Below are positions 33,527 to 42,430 of a DNA stretch of 64,000 nucleotides, in pieces. The number at the start of each line of letters is the position of its first letter. Positions within the stretch are counted from its first letter, which is position 1. Under the pieces are notes generated by a model, which saw only the letters and a list, made by a program, of their open reading frames with translations, did not search any database and had not been told where the DNA came from. Position numbers and translations under genes: made by a program. Source of the DNA: Fen-1245 sp963835535. GTDB taxonomy: Bacteria > Gemmatimonadota > Gemmatimonadetes > Gemmatimonadales > JACORV01. The DNA is taken from NCBI GenBank assembly GCA_963835535.1, contig CAWIFL010000008.1, positions 1-64,000 on the forward strand, written 5' to 3'.

Positions 33527-35797
33527 CTGCCCGCAGTCCTGTTCTCACTCGCCGCTTGGCAACCGGCAAGCGCCCGGCAACTCCCTCCACCGTCCGCGGC
33601 GCCGCCGCTGCTCGCCGTCGTCCCCCGGCCGGACTCGATCGAGCCGGCCGCGGGCGAGTTCACGCTACGCAATCCGATCCACGTCGTCGTCGAGGCGAGG
33701 AGCCGGCGCCTGCGCGAGATCGCCGGACTGCTGCGTCAGGCGCTGGCAGAGGGGACTGGCTACCGCGTGACGATCGTTACCCGCGCGCCGCGACGCGGCG
33801 ACATCGTTCTCGGGCTCGAGCGCGCGGCCGGAGGCGGGCCCGAGGCGTACACCCTCACCATTTCGCCGGCCGGCATCCGCATCGCCGCGCCGAACGCCGA
33901 AGGCGTCCTGTGGGGCGTGCAGACGCTGCGGCAGCTCTTCCCGCCCGCGTTCGACAGCGCCAATGGCATCCGCCCGCCGTCCTGGACGCTGCCGGCGGTC
34001 ACCGTCCGCGATGCGCCGCGATTCGCGTGGCGCGGCAGCCTGCTCGATGCCGGGCGTCACTTCTTCCCCGCTCCGTTCGTGAAGCGCTTCGTGGACCTCC
34101 TCTCCCGCTACAAGCTGAACGTCCTCCACTGGCACCTCACCGAGGACCAGGGGTGGCGGCTCGAGGTCCCGACGTGGCCGCGCCTCACCGCGGTCGGCGC
34201 CTGGCGTACCGAGGCCGACGGCTCGCGCTACGGCGGCTTCTACACGCAGGACGAGGTGCGTGACGTCGTGGCATACGCGCGGCTTCGGGGCGTCACCGTG
34301 GTCCCCGAGATCGAGATGCCGGGACACAGCGTGGCGGCGATCGCCTCCTACCCTTGGCTGGGATGCACCGGCGACTCGATCCCGGTGGCGAATGCCTGGG
34401 GTGTCTTCCAGGACGTGTACTGCCCACGGGAGCGCACGTTCGCGTTCCTGGAGAACGTGCTCACGGAAGTGCTGGCGCTCTTCCCCTCGACGTACGTGCA
34501 CGTCGGCGGCGACGAGGTGCCGAAGGACCGCTGGCGCGCCTGCGCCGACTGCCAGGCGCTCATGCGCGCGGAGGGGCTCCGGAACGAGGAAGCGCTGCAG
34601 AGCTGGTTCGTGCGGCGCATCGGGCGGTGGCTGGCCGCCCACGGCCGCCGGCTCGTCGGATGGGACGAGATCACGGAGGGTGGCATCCCGCCCGATGCCG
34701 TGGTGGAGGTGTGGCGCGACGCCGCCACGATCGCCACGGTGGCGCGGCAGGGGCACGATCTCGTGGCGGCGCCCTCCGGCAGCACGTACATCAACCGCTC
34801 GCCGGGCGACCTCACGCTGGCTCAGGTGTACGCTTTCGATCCGGTGCCTCCGGACCTCGCTCCCCAGGAGGCCGCGCACGTGCTGGGCGGCGAGGCACCG
34901 CTGTGGTCCGAAGGCATCACGACGACGAACTTCGACCTCATGGCGTTCCCGCGGCTCATCGCGTTCTCGGAGGCGCTGTGGAGCCGAGGACCGCGGGACC
35001 TCGGGGATTTCCGGCGCCGGCTGGCCGAGGGTGCCGAGCCGCGCCTGGCGGCGCTCGGCGTGGCCGTGGGTCCCGAAGACCGGGACATCCTCAGGATGAC
35101 GCCGGACTATGACAGCGTGACGAACAGCCTGGGCATGCGCGTGGCGGTCGGCGTGCCTGGCGTCGAGGTGCGATACACCACCGACGGGAGCGCGCCCACG
35201 CCCGCGTCACCTCTGTTCGCCGACTCGACGCGGTTCGGCGGCGAAGGGACCATGCGCTTCCAGGGTTTCTATCGCGGCGAGAAGCTCGGCGACGGACCGA
35301 CGTTCACGGTCGTGCCGAGCCTGGCGCGCGGCCGACCGTACGCCCTGACGACGCCGCCGAGCCCGCAGTATCCCGGCACCGGCGCGCGCACGCTCACCGA
35401 CGGGGCGCTGGGCTCGCTTGACTTCCATGGCGGGCTCTGGCAGGGGTGGCAGGGGCCCAGTCTCGAAGCCGTCATCGACCTCGGGCGCCTGACGCCGGTC
35501 TCGGTGGTCGAGGGATCGTTCCAGCAGACGACCCAGTCGTGGATCCTCCTGCCGCGCGACTTCACCGTGTGGCTGTCCGACGACGGGACCACGTGGCGAG
35601 GCGCGGGCGCGGTCGCGAGCGACCAGCCGCCCGAGCGGAGGGAACCGTTCCTCTACCGGCTTGCGGTCGCGATGCCCTCTGGTACGGTGGCGCGGTGGGT
35701 CAAGGTGCGGGCGACCAATCCGGGGCCGCTGCCGGCCTGGCACCCGGGCGCCGGCAGCCCATCGTGGATCTTCTGCGACGAGATCATCGTCCGCTGA
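33527..35797 (+). CDS. Secreted GH20 beta-N-acetylhexosaminidase; start uncertain
   Basis: The protein is about 756 aa. A GH20b-like N-domain (about residues 20-130) precedes the GH20 barrel: 'RGSLLDAGRHFF', 'LHWHLTEDQGWR', 'PEIEMPGHS', and the catalytic pair D329-E330 in 'HVGGDEVP'. The C-terminus carries 'TDGSAPTPASPLF' and a discoidin-like domain ('DGALGSLDF.GGLWQGW'). The frame is open from 33482 and encodes a signal peptide ('FLPAVLFSLAAWQ'), but it has no ATG, GTG or TTG before GTG 33767, which would cut off the N-domain. CTG 33527 is my best guess. It probably trims GlcNAc from chitin or peptidoglycan fragments. Confidence 0.85.
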   Translation: MPAVLFSLAAWQPASARQLPPPSAAPPLLAVVPRPDSIEPAAGEFTLRNPIHVVVEARSRRLREIAGLLRQALAEGTGYRVTIVTRAPRRGDIVLGLERAAGGGPEAYTLTISPAGIRIAAPNAEGVLWGVQTLRQLFPPAFDSANGIRPPSWTLPAVTVRDAPRFAWRGSLLDAGRHFFPAPFVKRFVDLLSRYKLNVLHWHLTEDQGWRLEVPTWPRLTAVGAWRTEADGSRYGGFYTQDEVRDVVAYARLRGVTVVPEIEMPGHSVAAIASYPWLGCTGDSIPVANAWGVFQDVYCPRERTFAFLENVLTEVLALFPSTYVHVGGDEVPKDRWRACADCQALMRAEGLRNEEALQSWFVRRIGRWLAAHGRRLVGWDEITEGGIPPDAVVEVWRDAATIATVARQGHDLVAAPSGSTYINRSPGDLTLAQVYAFDPVPPDLAPQEAAHVLGGEAPLWSEGITTTNFDLMAFPRLIAFSEALWSRGPRDLGDFRRRLAEGAEPRLAALGVAVGPEDRDILRMTPDYDSVTNSLGMRVAVGVPGVEVRYTTDGSAPTPASPLFADSTRFGGEGTMRFQGFYRGEKLGDGPTFTVVPSLARGRPYALTTPPSPQYPGTGARTLTDGALGSLDFHGGLWQGWQGPSLEAVIDLGRLTPVSVVEGSFQQTTQSWILLPRDFTVWLSDDGTTWRGAGAVASDQPPERREPFLYRLAVAMPSGTVARWVKVRATNPGPLPAWHPGAGSPSWIFCDEIIVR

Positions 35798-35916
35798 GGA
35801 CGGCCGCTCAACTCACCACCGCTTCACGCCTTGCGGCGCCCGCGCCGGACGCCCTACCTTAGACGCCTGCCGAACTCTTGCGGCGCCGCGGCGCGAAGGC
35901 CTAGATTCGGCCGGAC

Positions 35917-36453
35917 ATGACCGACATCCCGCTGTCCACCTCGTCCCTCGTCGCGCTTTCGCCGCGCGCGCTCCACGCGCTGCGCGACCGGGTCGGCGCC
36001 CAGGCGCTCCAGGAGGCCGGCTACGCCGCCGGCGAGGGGACGTTCCGCGCCTTCTCCGCCTGGCTGCCGCAGGCCGCGGGGGTGGACCACCCCTCGGAGC
36101 TGGCGGCGCCGCGCCTGGCCGAGGTCCTGTCGCAGTTCTTCGTGTCGCTGGGCTGGGGTGCCGTGCAGGTGACGTCGATCGGCGAGGCCGCCGTCGCGGT
36201 GGACGCGCCCGCCTGGGCGGAAGCCACCCCCGAAGCGCAACTGCAATATCCGTCCTGTTTCTTCACCGCCGGGCTGCTGGCGGACTTCATGGGCCGGCTG
36301 GCGGAGGCGTCGCTGGCGGTGATGGAGGTGGAGTGCCGCTCGAAGGGAGACGCGCGCTGCCGCTGGCTCGTCGGCGCGCCGGAGACGCTCTCCTCCCTGT
36401 ACGAGCACATGACGCAGGGCGCGGACTATCTGACGGTCCTCGGAGCCAGCTGA
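35917..36453 (+). CDS. V4R (4-vinyl reductase) domain protein
   Basis: The 178-aa protein matches V4R domains, small-molecule-binding modules: 'AGYAAGEGTFRAF' near residue 33, 'ECRSKGDARCRWLV' near 147 with the two cysteines that bind metal in some members, and 'FFTAGLLADFMGRL'. Related domains act as sensors or in bacteriochlorophyll synthesis. A TAGATT (35902-35907) only 9 bases before ATG suggests a leaderless transcript. The stop overlaps the CTG start of the permease gene. Confidence 0.75.
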   Translation: MTDIPLSTSSLVALSPRALHALRDRVGAQALQEAGYAAGEGTFRAFSAWLPQAAGVDHPSELAAPRLAEVLSQFFVSLGWGAVQVTSIGEAAVAVDAPAWAEATPEAQLQYPSCFFTAGLLADFMGRLAEASLAVMEVECRSKGDARCRWLVGAPETLSSLYEHMTQGADYLTVLGAS

Positions 36454-37766
36454 CAGCTCCCGCAGAGCTCCGGCGCTCACTCGGTCTGGTCCCCGCGACG
36501 GCGATGGTCGTGGGCACCATCATCGGCGCCTCGATCTTCGTCCAACCATCGGTCGTGACCCACGACGTGCCGTCGGTCGCCGGCGCCTACGCGGTGTGGG
36601 CGCTCGCCGGCGCCCTGACCCTGCTCGGCGCCCTGGTCTGCGCGGAGCTGGCCTCCGCGTATCCGGAGAGCGGGGGCGTCTACGTCTTCCTGCGCGAGGC
36701 CTGGTCCCCCGCCCTCGGCTTCCTGTGGGGATGGGCCATGTTCTGGAGCATGCACTCGGGCATCGTCGCGGCGATCGCCGTCGTCTTCGGCCGCTACGCC
36801 GGGTACTTCGTGCCGCTGGGGCCGGTCGGGACCCGGGCGGTGGCCATCGCAGGCATCCTCGCACTGTCGGCGGTCAACTACCGCGGGATCCGGCAGGGCA
36901 GCACGGTGCAGACGGTCCTGACCCTCGCCAAGGTCGGCGCGGTCGTGGCCATCGTGGCCGTGGCCTTCGCGCTGGGCCCGCGCGCCGCCCCCACCGTCCC
37001 CGGGCCCGCGAGCGCCCCCGCCGTCTCCGGCGCCGGCGGCTTGCTCCTCGCCCTCGCCGCGGGGCTGTTCGCCTTCGGCGGTTGGCACATGGTCACGTAC
37101 ACCGCGGGGGAGACCGTCGAGCCGGCGCGGACGCTCCCGCGCGCGCTGATCGCGGGCACCCTCCTCGTCACCGCCTGCTACATCGCGCTCAACGCCGCGT
37201 ACTTCCACGTGCTCCCGCTCGAGACGGTGCGGTCGTCGAGCCGCGTCGCCGCCGACGCGGCGGATGCGGTCCTCGGCTCGGGGGGCGGCGCCGTCCTCGC
37301 GGGCGTGGTGGCCGTCTCCACGCTCGGTGCGCTGAACGGCATCGTCCTCACGGGACCCAGGGTCTATCACGCGATGGCACGGGACGGGCTGCTGTTCGGC
37401 TGGCTGAGCGACCTGCACCCGACCTTCCGGACGCCGCACCGGGCCATCCTCCTTCAGGCGGCCTGGGCGTCCGTGCTGGTCGCCACCGGGACGTACGAGA
37501 CGCTGTTCGTGCAGGTGGTCTACACGGAGTGGATCTTCTTCGCGCTGATGGCGGCGGGGCTCCTGGTCCTGCGCCGCCGCGCGGGCTACGCCCCGCGGTT
37601 CACCCTCGGCGGCGGGCCGGTCCTGCCCGCGCTCTTCGTCGTCGCGGCGCTGCTGGTCGCCGTGTATCAGATCCGGGGCGCCAGCGGTCGGAGCCTGGTC
37701 GGGCTCCTCCTGGTCGTGATCGGGGTGCCCGTCTACTATCTCAGGAGCGGTCGAGCCCGCACGTAA
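36450..37766 (+). CDS. APC-family amino-acid permease
   Basis: The approximately 438-aa protein has about 12 transmembrane helices. It opens with 'ELRRSLGLVPATAMVVGTIIGASIF', split here across helix 1, the APC signature with an unwound GTIIG motif. Helix 3 has 'YPESGGVYVFLREA', and helix 6 has 'GLFAFGGWHMVTY..GE'. Similar permeases exchange or import amino acids. No ATG/GTG/TTG gives a complete helix 1. CTG 36450, preceded by CGGAG at 5 bases and overlapping the V4R stop as CTGA, gives the expected 'MTAPAELRRSLGL'. ATG 36504 would remove half of helix 1. Confidence 0.85.
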   Translation: MTAPAELRRSLGLVPATAMVVGTIIGASIFVQPSVVTHDVPSVAGAYAVWALAGALTLLGALVCAELASAYPESGGVYVFLREAWSPALGFLWGWAMFWSMHSGIVAAIAVVFGRYAGYFVPLGPVGTRAVAIAGILALSAVNYRGIRQGSTVQTVLTLAKVGAVVAIVAVAFALGPRAAPTVPGPASAPAVSGAGGLLLALAAGLFAFGGWHMVTYTAGETVEPARTLPRALIAGTLLVTACYIALNAAYFHVLPLETVRSSSRVAADAADAVLGSGGGAVLAGVVAVSTLGALNGIVLTGPRVYHAMARDGLLFGWLSDLHPTFRTPHRAILLQAAWASVLVATGTYETLFVQVVYTEWIFFALMAAGLLVLRRRAGYAPRFTLGGGPVLPALFVVAALLVAVYQIRGASGRSLVGLLLVVIGVPVYYLRSGRART

Positions 37767-37788
37767 CGCCTGCCATCACGGAGCCTCC

Positions 37789-38769
37789 ATGCCCGTCATC
37801 GACTTCCACAACCACTTCTATCCGCCGGCGTATCTCGACGCGCTCAAGGCGGGCAAGAGCAATGTCCGCGTCGTGGTGGACCAGGACGGGAACCCCGTCC
37901 TGCACTACCCCGGCGACTACAACGTCGCCGTCCAGGGCCACCGGGACATCGCCTATCGGGAGACGGTCCTGCAGAAGGAAGGGGTGGACCTGCAGGTGCT
38001 CACGCTGACCACGCCGGGGACGCACGTGGAGGCTCCGGCGCGCGCGGCCGAGCTGGCGCGCCTCGTGAACGACGCGTTCGCGGCGGTGGTGCGGCAGCGC
38101 GCGAAGCACTTCGCCGCACTCGCGACGCTCCCCCTCAACGATCCGGCCGCCTCGGCCCGCGAGCTCAAGCGCGCCATGACCGAGCTGGGATTCCGGGGCG
38201 CGATGCTCTTCAGCAACGTGAACGGGACAGCGCTCGCCGACCCGCGCTTCGACGAGCTGTATCGGACGGCGAACGACCTGGACGCCGTCCTGCACATCCA
38301 CCCGACCAACCCCGTCGGCGTCGAGGCGATGACCGACTACTGGCTGATGCCCCTAGTCGGCTTCCCGATGGACACGACGCTCGCCGCGGCGAAGCTCGTC
38401 TTCAGCGGCGTGGTCGAGCGCTTCCCGCGCATCCGGTGGGTGCTGAGCCACCTGGGGGGAGCGATTCCCTACCTCGCCGAGCGCCTCGACCGCGGGTACC
38501 GCGCGTTCAAGGAATGCCGCGCGCACATCACGCGTCCGCCGAGCGAGTACCTGAAGCGCTTCTACTTCGACACGGTGAACTTCGACGCCGGCGCCCTCGA
38601 GCTGGCCATCGCGTTCGCGGGCGCCGGACAGCTCCTCGCCGGGAGCGACTACCCCCACCAGATCGGCAGCATTCCCTCGATGCTCCAGAGCATCCGGGGA
38701 CTCGACATCGCCGAGGCCGACCGGAACGCCATCCTCGGCGGCAACGCGGCGCGGCTGCTGGGGGCCTGA
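37789..38769 (+). CDS. Amidohydrolase-2 family protein (ACMSD-like)
   Basis: The 326-aa TIM-barrel metal-dependent hydrolase/decarboxylase has 'IDFHNHFYPP' (HxH metal site), 'LHIHPTNPV' (third His), 'WVLSHLGGAIPYL' and 'LLAGSDYPH' (catalytic Asp). The spacing fits the amidohydrolase_2 group containing aminocarboxymuconate-semialdehyde decarboxylase and gamma-resorcylate decarboxylase. The substrate is probably a small aromatic or muconate acid, but this is not proven. It follows the permease gene by 22 bp on the same strand. Confidence 0.83.
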   Translation: MPVIDFHNHFYPPAYLDALKAGKSNVRVVVDQDGNPVLHYPGDYNVAVQGHRDIAYRETVLQKEGVDLQVLTLTTPGTHVEAPARAAELARLVNDAFAAVVRQRAKHFAALATLPLNDPAASARELKRAMTELGFRGAMLFSNVNGTALADPRFDELYRTANDLDAVLHIHPTNPVGVEAMTDYWLMPLVGFPMDTTLAAAKLVFSGVVERFPRIRWVLSHLGGAIPYLAERLDRGYRAFKECRAHITRPPSEYLKRFYFDTVNFDAGALELAIAFAGAGQLLAGSDYPHQIGSIPSMLQSIRGLDIAEADRNAILGGNAARLLGA

Positions 38770-38775
38770 AAGCGC

Positions 38776-40836
38776 TCAGCCCTTACACGCCGGCATCCCG
38801 AAGCGGCCCGTCTGCGCCTGGGCCGGCGCGGCGACAGCAGGCTGCCGCGGCCACGTGTTGTCGTCCACGTTGTCGTCGGGGAAGCGGCAGCGCGGGTCGA
38901 AGACGATGCGCTGAATCGCGCGCCGCCCGAACTGCAGCTTCGCCGCAAAGGTGCGGCTCCCGCCGAACCAGACGTCCACCGGCCAGGTGACCAGGGCCGT
39001 CGAATCGTCCACCATCGTCGCATTCGCCATCTTCTGGATCCGCGGGCCGGTGGGCGCGAAATGCACCGCCAGCACCACGGGCGACGGCATCTGCCCGTCC
39101 TCTCGCACCGTGACGGTGGTGGTCGAGCCCGACGTGCGCACGTCCTGGATGGAGCCGTTCACCGCGTCGGTGGCGAAGAGCCAGGAGTACCAGAACCAGC
39201 CCAGGTCCTGGTGCAGGGCGTTGTCCATGAAGAACATGTAGTCCCACGGCGATGGGTGCTTGAACCGCCACGCATGCGCGTACTCGCTCATCGCGCGCTG
39301 CACCGCCGTGTCGCCGACGACTCCGCCCAGCATCGAGAGCATCATCGGCGGCTTGCTGTAGGCCTGGAAGCTGTACAGCGGGCCCGCGTAGTTGGCGTCC
39401 CACATCATCGGCGGCTCGCGCTCGTCGCCGTTGACCCGGCCGTAGTACTGCCCCACCCCATCGAGGTTGGCGGGCTGGTGCTGGCGGTCCGCGTACGAGA
39501 GGATGTTCATGTACTGATTGAAGCCCTCGTCCATCCAGCCGTACCACGTCTCGTTCGTGCCGAGCGTCATCGGCCACCACTCGTGGCCGGCCTCGTGGTC
39601 GGCCGCCCCCGCCGCCGAGAAGATGATCATCGGGTATTCCATCCCCGTGTCCGGGCCGTCCACCAGCGTCAGGCGCCGGAAAGAGTAGGGCATCCAGAGC
39701 GCTGAATAGAACTCCAGGGCGTGACGCGCGATCGGGCCGGCCTGAGCGTACCCCTGCGCGTGCCCCGGCAGATACAGCATGTCCACCGGCACCGGGCCCC
39801 GGCCCGGAATGGTGGCGCGCGTGGCGTCCCAGACGTACCGGTCGGACGTCGCCCAGGCGAAGTCGCCGACGGTGTCCGCCACGTAGTGCCAGACCAGCCG
39901 GTCACCGGCCGCCGTGGCCTTGCCGGGCCCGAAATCGTCCGGCGTCACGATGTGCAGCACCGAGTCGGACTCGAGTTGATGCGACAGCCGCTCGCGCACC
40001 GCCGGCGCGAGCACGTCTCCCGGGTTCTGGAGCACGCCGCTCGCGCCCACCAGCCAGCCGGCCGGCAGGTCCAGCGTCACGTCGAAGTGCCCGAAGTTGT
40101 TGTAGAACTCGGCCGAGCCGAGATACGGCTCGGTGTCCCAGCCCCCCTCGCGCAGGTCGTCGAACACCGCCACGCGCGGATACCACTGCGCCACCTGGAA
40201 GAGCGTGTCGCCCCATGCCCCCATCCGGATGCCGCGCCCGCCCTCGACCTTCGGCACGGTGAAGTGCCAGTCCGCCTCGAGCGTGAAGGTGCCGTGCGCG
40301 CCGACCGGATTCGGCAGCGCGACCGTCGCCGACGTCGTGTTGAGGTTGTACGCCGCGAGCGTGACGGGCTGCTGCGGCTGCCCGAAGCGGAAGCGCGGCG
40401 GCGGCGTGAGGTTCACCGCCTGCCCGTCCACCGTCAGACCCGTCACCACCATCCCGTCCGTGATGCTCGGCACCGGGCCGGTGCGCGCCGCGTTGGCCGC
40501 GTACAGGTTCTGGTCGAGCCGCAGCTCGATCGCCCGCATCGCGCTGTCGCTCGGATTCAGCACGACCACGCGCTCGTGGCCCGTCACCACGCCGGTGGCG
40601 GGGTCGAGCTTCGCAGTGATCGTGTAGTCGGTCCAGAGCTGCCAGTAGTGCGGTCCCGGGCGGCCGCTCGAGTCGCGGGTCCCGGCGGCGAACGCGCGCC
40701 GGATCATGCCGGTCATCGGGATGTCCCGCCGAACCGCGCGCTCGGGGTACGACCCGTGAGCCTGGGCGACGCCAATTGCCGGCGTCGCGGCGGCCACACT
40801 GAGCGTCAGCAGCGCCTGCAGCGATCGAACGTGCAT
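38776..40836 (-). CDS. Secreted M1-family aminopeptidase-like metalloprotease
   Basis: This 686-aa protein has a signal peptide (about 1-25), an N-terminal beta domain and the M1 thermolysin-like domain. H414-E-A-G-H418 and E437 in 'DEGFNQY' form the zinc site (HExxH-x18-E). 'TGMEYPMIIF' corresponds to the GAMEN exopeptidase motif, here GMEYP. It probably removes residues from peptides in the periplasm or outside the cell. The C-terminal 'CRFPDDN' and final 'PACKG' contain cysteines. It is convergent with the amidohydrolase gene, 6 bp apart. Confidence 0.88.
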   Translation of the reverse strand: MHVRSLQALLTLSVAAATPAIGVAQAHGSYPERAVRRDIPMTGMIRRAFAAGTRDSSGRPGPHYWQLWTDYTITAKLDPATGVVTGHERVVVLNPSDSAMRAIELRLDQNLYAANAARTGPVPSITDGMVVTGLTVDGQAVNLTPPPRFRFGQPQQPVTLAAYNLNTTSATVALPNPVGAHGTFTLEADWHFTVPKVEGGRGIRMGAWGDTLFQVAQWYPRVAVFDDLREGGWDTEPYLGSAEFYNNFGHFDVTLDLPAGWLVGASGVLQNPGDVLAPAVRERLSHQLESDSVLHIVTPDDFGPGKATAAGDRLVWHYVADTVGDFAWATSDRYVWDATRATIPGRGPVPVDMLYLPGHAQGYAQAGPIARHALEFYSALWMPYSFRRLTLVDGPDTGMEYPMIIFSAAGAADHEAGHEWWPMTLGTNETWYGWMDEGFNQYMNILSYADRQHQPANLDGVGQYYGRVNGDEREPPMMWDANYAGPLYSFQAYSKPPMMLSMLGGVVGDTAVQRAMSEYAHAWRFKHPSPWDYMFFMDNALHQDLGWFWYSWLFATDAVNGSIQDVRTSGSTTTVTVREDGQMPSPVVLAVHFAPTGPRIQKMANATMVDDSTALVTWPVDVWFGGSRTFAAKLQFGRRAIQRIVFDPRCRFPDDNVDDNTWPRQPAVAAPAQAQTGRFGMPACKG

Positions 40837-40872
40837 CGAAACTCCTGAGTGGGTGACGCCGGGGGCCCGGCG

Positions 40873-41283
40873 TCAGTCTGCCGAGCGGGTCGCCCGGTCC
40901 AAGGTGCGGGACAGCTCCCAGAGGAGGAGCGCGGCCACGAACAGTGCCGGAGCGAGGGAGAGATCCTGCCGCGCCGTCGGCACCGGCGCGAAGTACAGGG
41001 CAAGCGTCAACGGCCAGAGGAAGGCAGCCACGCGACGCCATCGCGCGACGTCGAACACGAGGCTGATCCCCAGCCACAGCCCGATCACCATCTGCAGCAC
41101 GTACCCCGCGAGCTCCAGCCTGAGCAGCGTCGCGCCCGGGCGGCTCACGGCGAGATACGACTCGGGATGCTCGACCAGCCAGAAGGCGTTGGAGAACACG
41201 ACGGTGAGCCCGAGGATGCCGAACCCGAGCAGGTACCGACCCACCCTGCCGTACTCGCCGCTCTCAGACGGGGTCGAGTCCAT
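40873..41283 (-). CDS. Small four-helix membrane protein of unknown function
   Basis: The 136-aa protein has hydrophobic segments at about residues 17-36, 58-80, 88-106 and 113-130. It resembles DoxX-size membrane proteins in size but lacks their motifs. ATG 41283 and the GTG just before it share a GGAGG 8 or 5 bases upstream. It lies 36 bp before the M1 peptidase gene on the same strand and may be co-transcribed with it. Confidence 0.65.
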   Translation of the reverse strand: MDSTPSESGEYGRVGRYLLGFGILGLTVVFSNAFWLVEHPESYLAVSRPGATLLRLELAGYVLQMVIGLWLGISLVFDVARWRRVAAFLWPLTLALYFAPVPTARQDLSLAPALFVAALLLWELSRTLDRATRSAD

Positions 41284-41424
41284 CACGGAGCCCTCCGCGC
41301 CGGGGATTCCCGGCGCTGCGATCTTTCAACTTACACCCTGTGGCGCGCCTTGTCGCCGCATCGCTTTCGGGATATCTTCGGGTGCCGTTTCGAGCCCATT
41401 TCACCCGCCATCCGGAGGCCGCTC

Positions 41425-41709
41425 TTGCCCGCCAAGCGCCGCGTACCATCCGATCCCTTGCAGGTCATTCCGGGAGTTGGGCCGTCCATCGCGCGCGACC
41501 TGCGCCAGCTCGGCGTGCGCCGCGTGGCGGACCTCAAAAGCAAGAGCCCCGAAAAACTCTACGAGCGCCTCGGCGAGATCCGCGGCGCGCGCCAGGATCC
41601 GTGCGTCCTCTATACGTTCCGCTGCGCCGTCTACTTCGCCAGCACCTCGCGCCCTTCCGCCGAGCGGCTCAACTGGTGGTGGTGGAAGGACCGTAAGGTC
41701 ACCGCATGA
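41425..41709 (+). CDS. Helix-hairpin-helix protein, 'pathogenicity locus' (Cdd1) family
   Basis: The 94-aa protein matches the Cdd1 family: 'LQVIPGVGPSIARDLRQLGV' is a helix-hairpin-helix, followed by 'LYERLGEIRGARQDPCVLY' and 'FRCAVYFAS' and ending 'LNWWWWKDR'. It probably binds nucleic acid; its biological role is not known. TTG 41425 has GGAGG 8 bases upstream; no ATG is available for this frame near the domain. Confidence 0.8.
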   Translation: MPAKRRVPSDPLQVIPGVGPSIARDLRQLGVRRVADLKSKSPEKLYERLGEIRGARQDPCVLYTFRCAVYFASTSRPSAERLNWWWWKDRKVTA

Positions 41710-41802
41710 CCGGCGGGGATCGGGTGCTTCGCGGGGGCGGGCTGGACAATCGGGAGTGGTCCTGTCAGAATGCAGGCCTCCCAAACTTGGAGCAGTACCC
41801 TG

Positions 41803-42357
41803 ATGAGAGCCTCCGCATACGCGCTGGCGGCCGCACTGTGCGCGGTGCCGGCACTGGCCACGGCACAGATGGCGAACATGCCGACGGATCCGGCGAGCCC
41901 GGTCGCGAATTCGCTGCGCGGGATGGAGATGCGTTACGCGACGAACATCACCGCGGCACTCGATGCGTTCCCGGCGGACAAGTTCAACTACAAGCCGACG
42001 GACGCGCAGATGACGGTGGGTGCGATCGCGGCGCACCTCGTCAACGAAGGCAATTACATGCTGTGCGGGCGGGTGAGCGGGCAGGCCGAGCCGGAGCACG
42101 CCAAGGTAGACGCGTCCTCCACGAAGGAGGCGCTGATGGCCGCCCTTCGGGCGAGCTTCGACTTCTGCCGGTCGTCGTTCGCCTCCGTGACCGACGCGCA
42201 GATGGCCGATTCGGTGCCGGGCTTCGGCCGCGGGAAGTTCGTGCGGGCCAACATGGTCCTCATCACGGTCGGGGACTGGGCGGACCACTACAGCCAGCTG
42301 GCGAATTACCTCCGGCTGAACAACCTGCTGCCGCCGACGGCGCGCAGGGGCATGTAA
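41803..42357 (+). CDS. Secreted DinB-like protein
   Basis: This 184-aa protein has a signal peptide (about 1-22) and a DinB/YfiT-like four-helix bundle. Candidate metal ligands are the His of 'AIAAHLVNEGNYM' and the His of 'VGDWADHYSQLANYLR', typical of the family's 3-His site. DinB relatives include thiol-dependent transferases; exported ones are frequent in soil bacteria and uncharacterised. ATG 41803 (GGAG about 9 bases upstream) is preferred over 41770, which would add residues before the signal. Confidence 0.78.
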   Translation: MRASAYALAAALCAVPALATAQMANMPTDPASPVANSLRGMEMRYATNITAALDAFPADKFNYKPTDAQMTVGAIAAHLVNEGNYMLCGRVSGQAEPEHAKVDASSTKEALMAALRASFDFCRSSFASVTDAQMADSVPGFGRGKFVRANMVLITVGDWADHYSQLANYLRLNNLLPPTARRGM

Positions 42358-42430
42358 GCTCCTTCGCAGCCGAGGGCGTTGGGGGTCGGGGCGTTGCGTC
42401 GCGCGCTCCGGCCCCCGATCGTTTCCGCCG

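Noticed and set aside
30604..33672. 1022-aa minus-strand frame opposite GAF and ligA
   Set aside because: It is a shadow of ligA with Arg/His/Asp-rich sequence and no recognisable motif.
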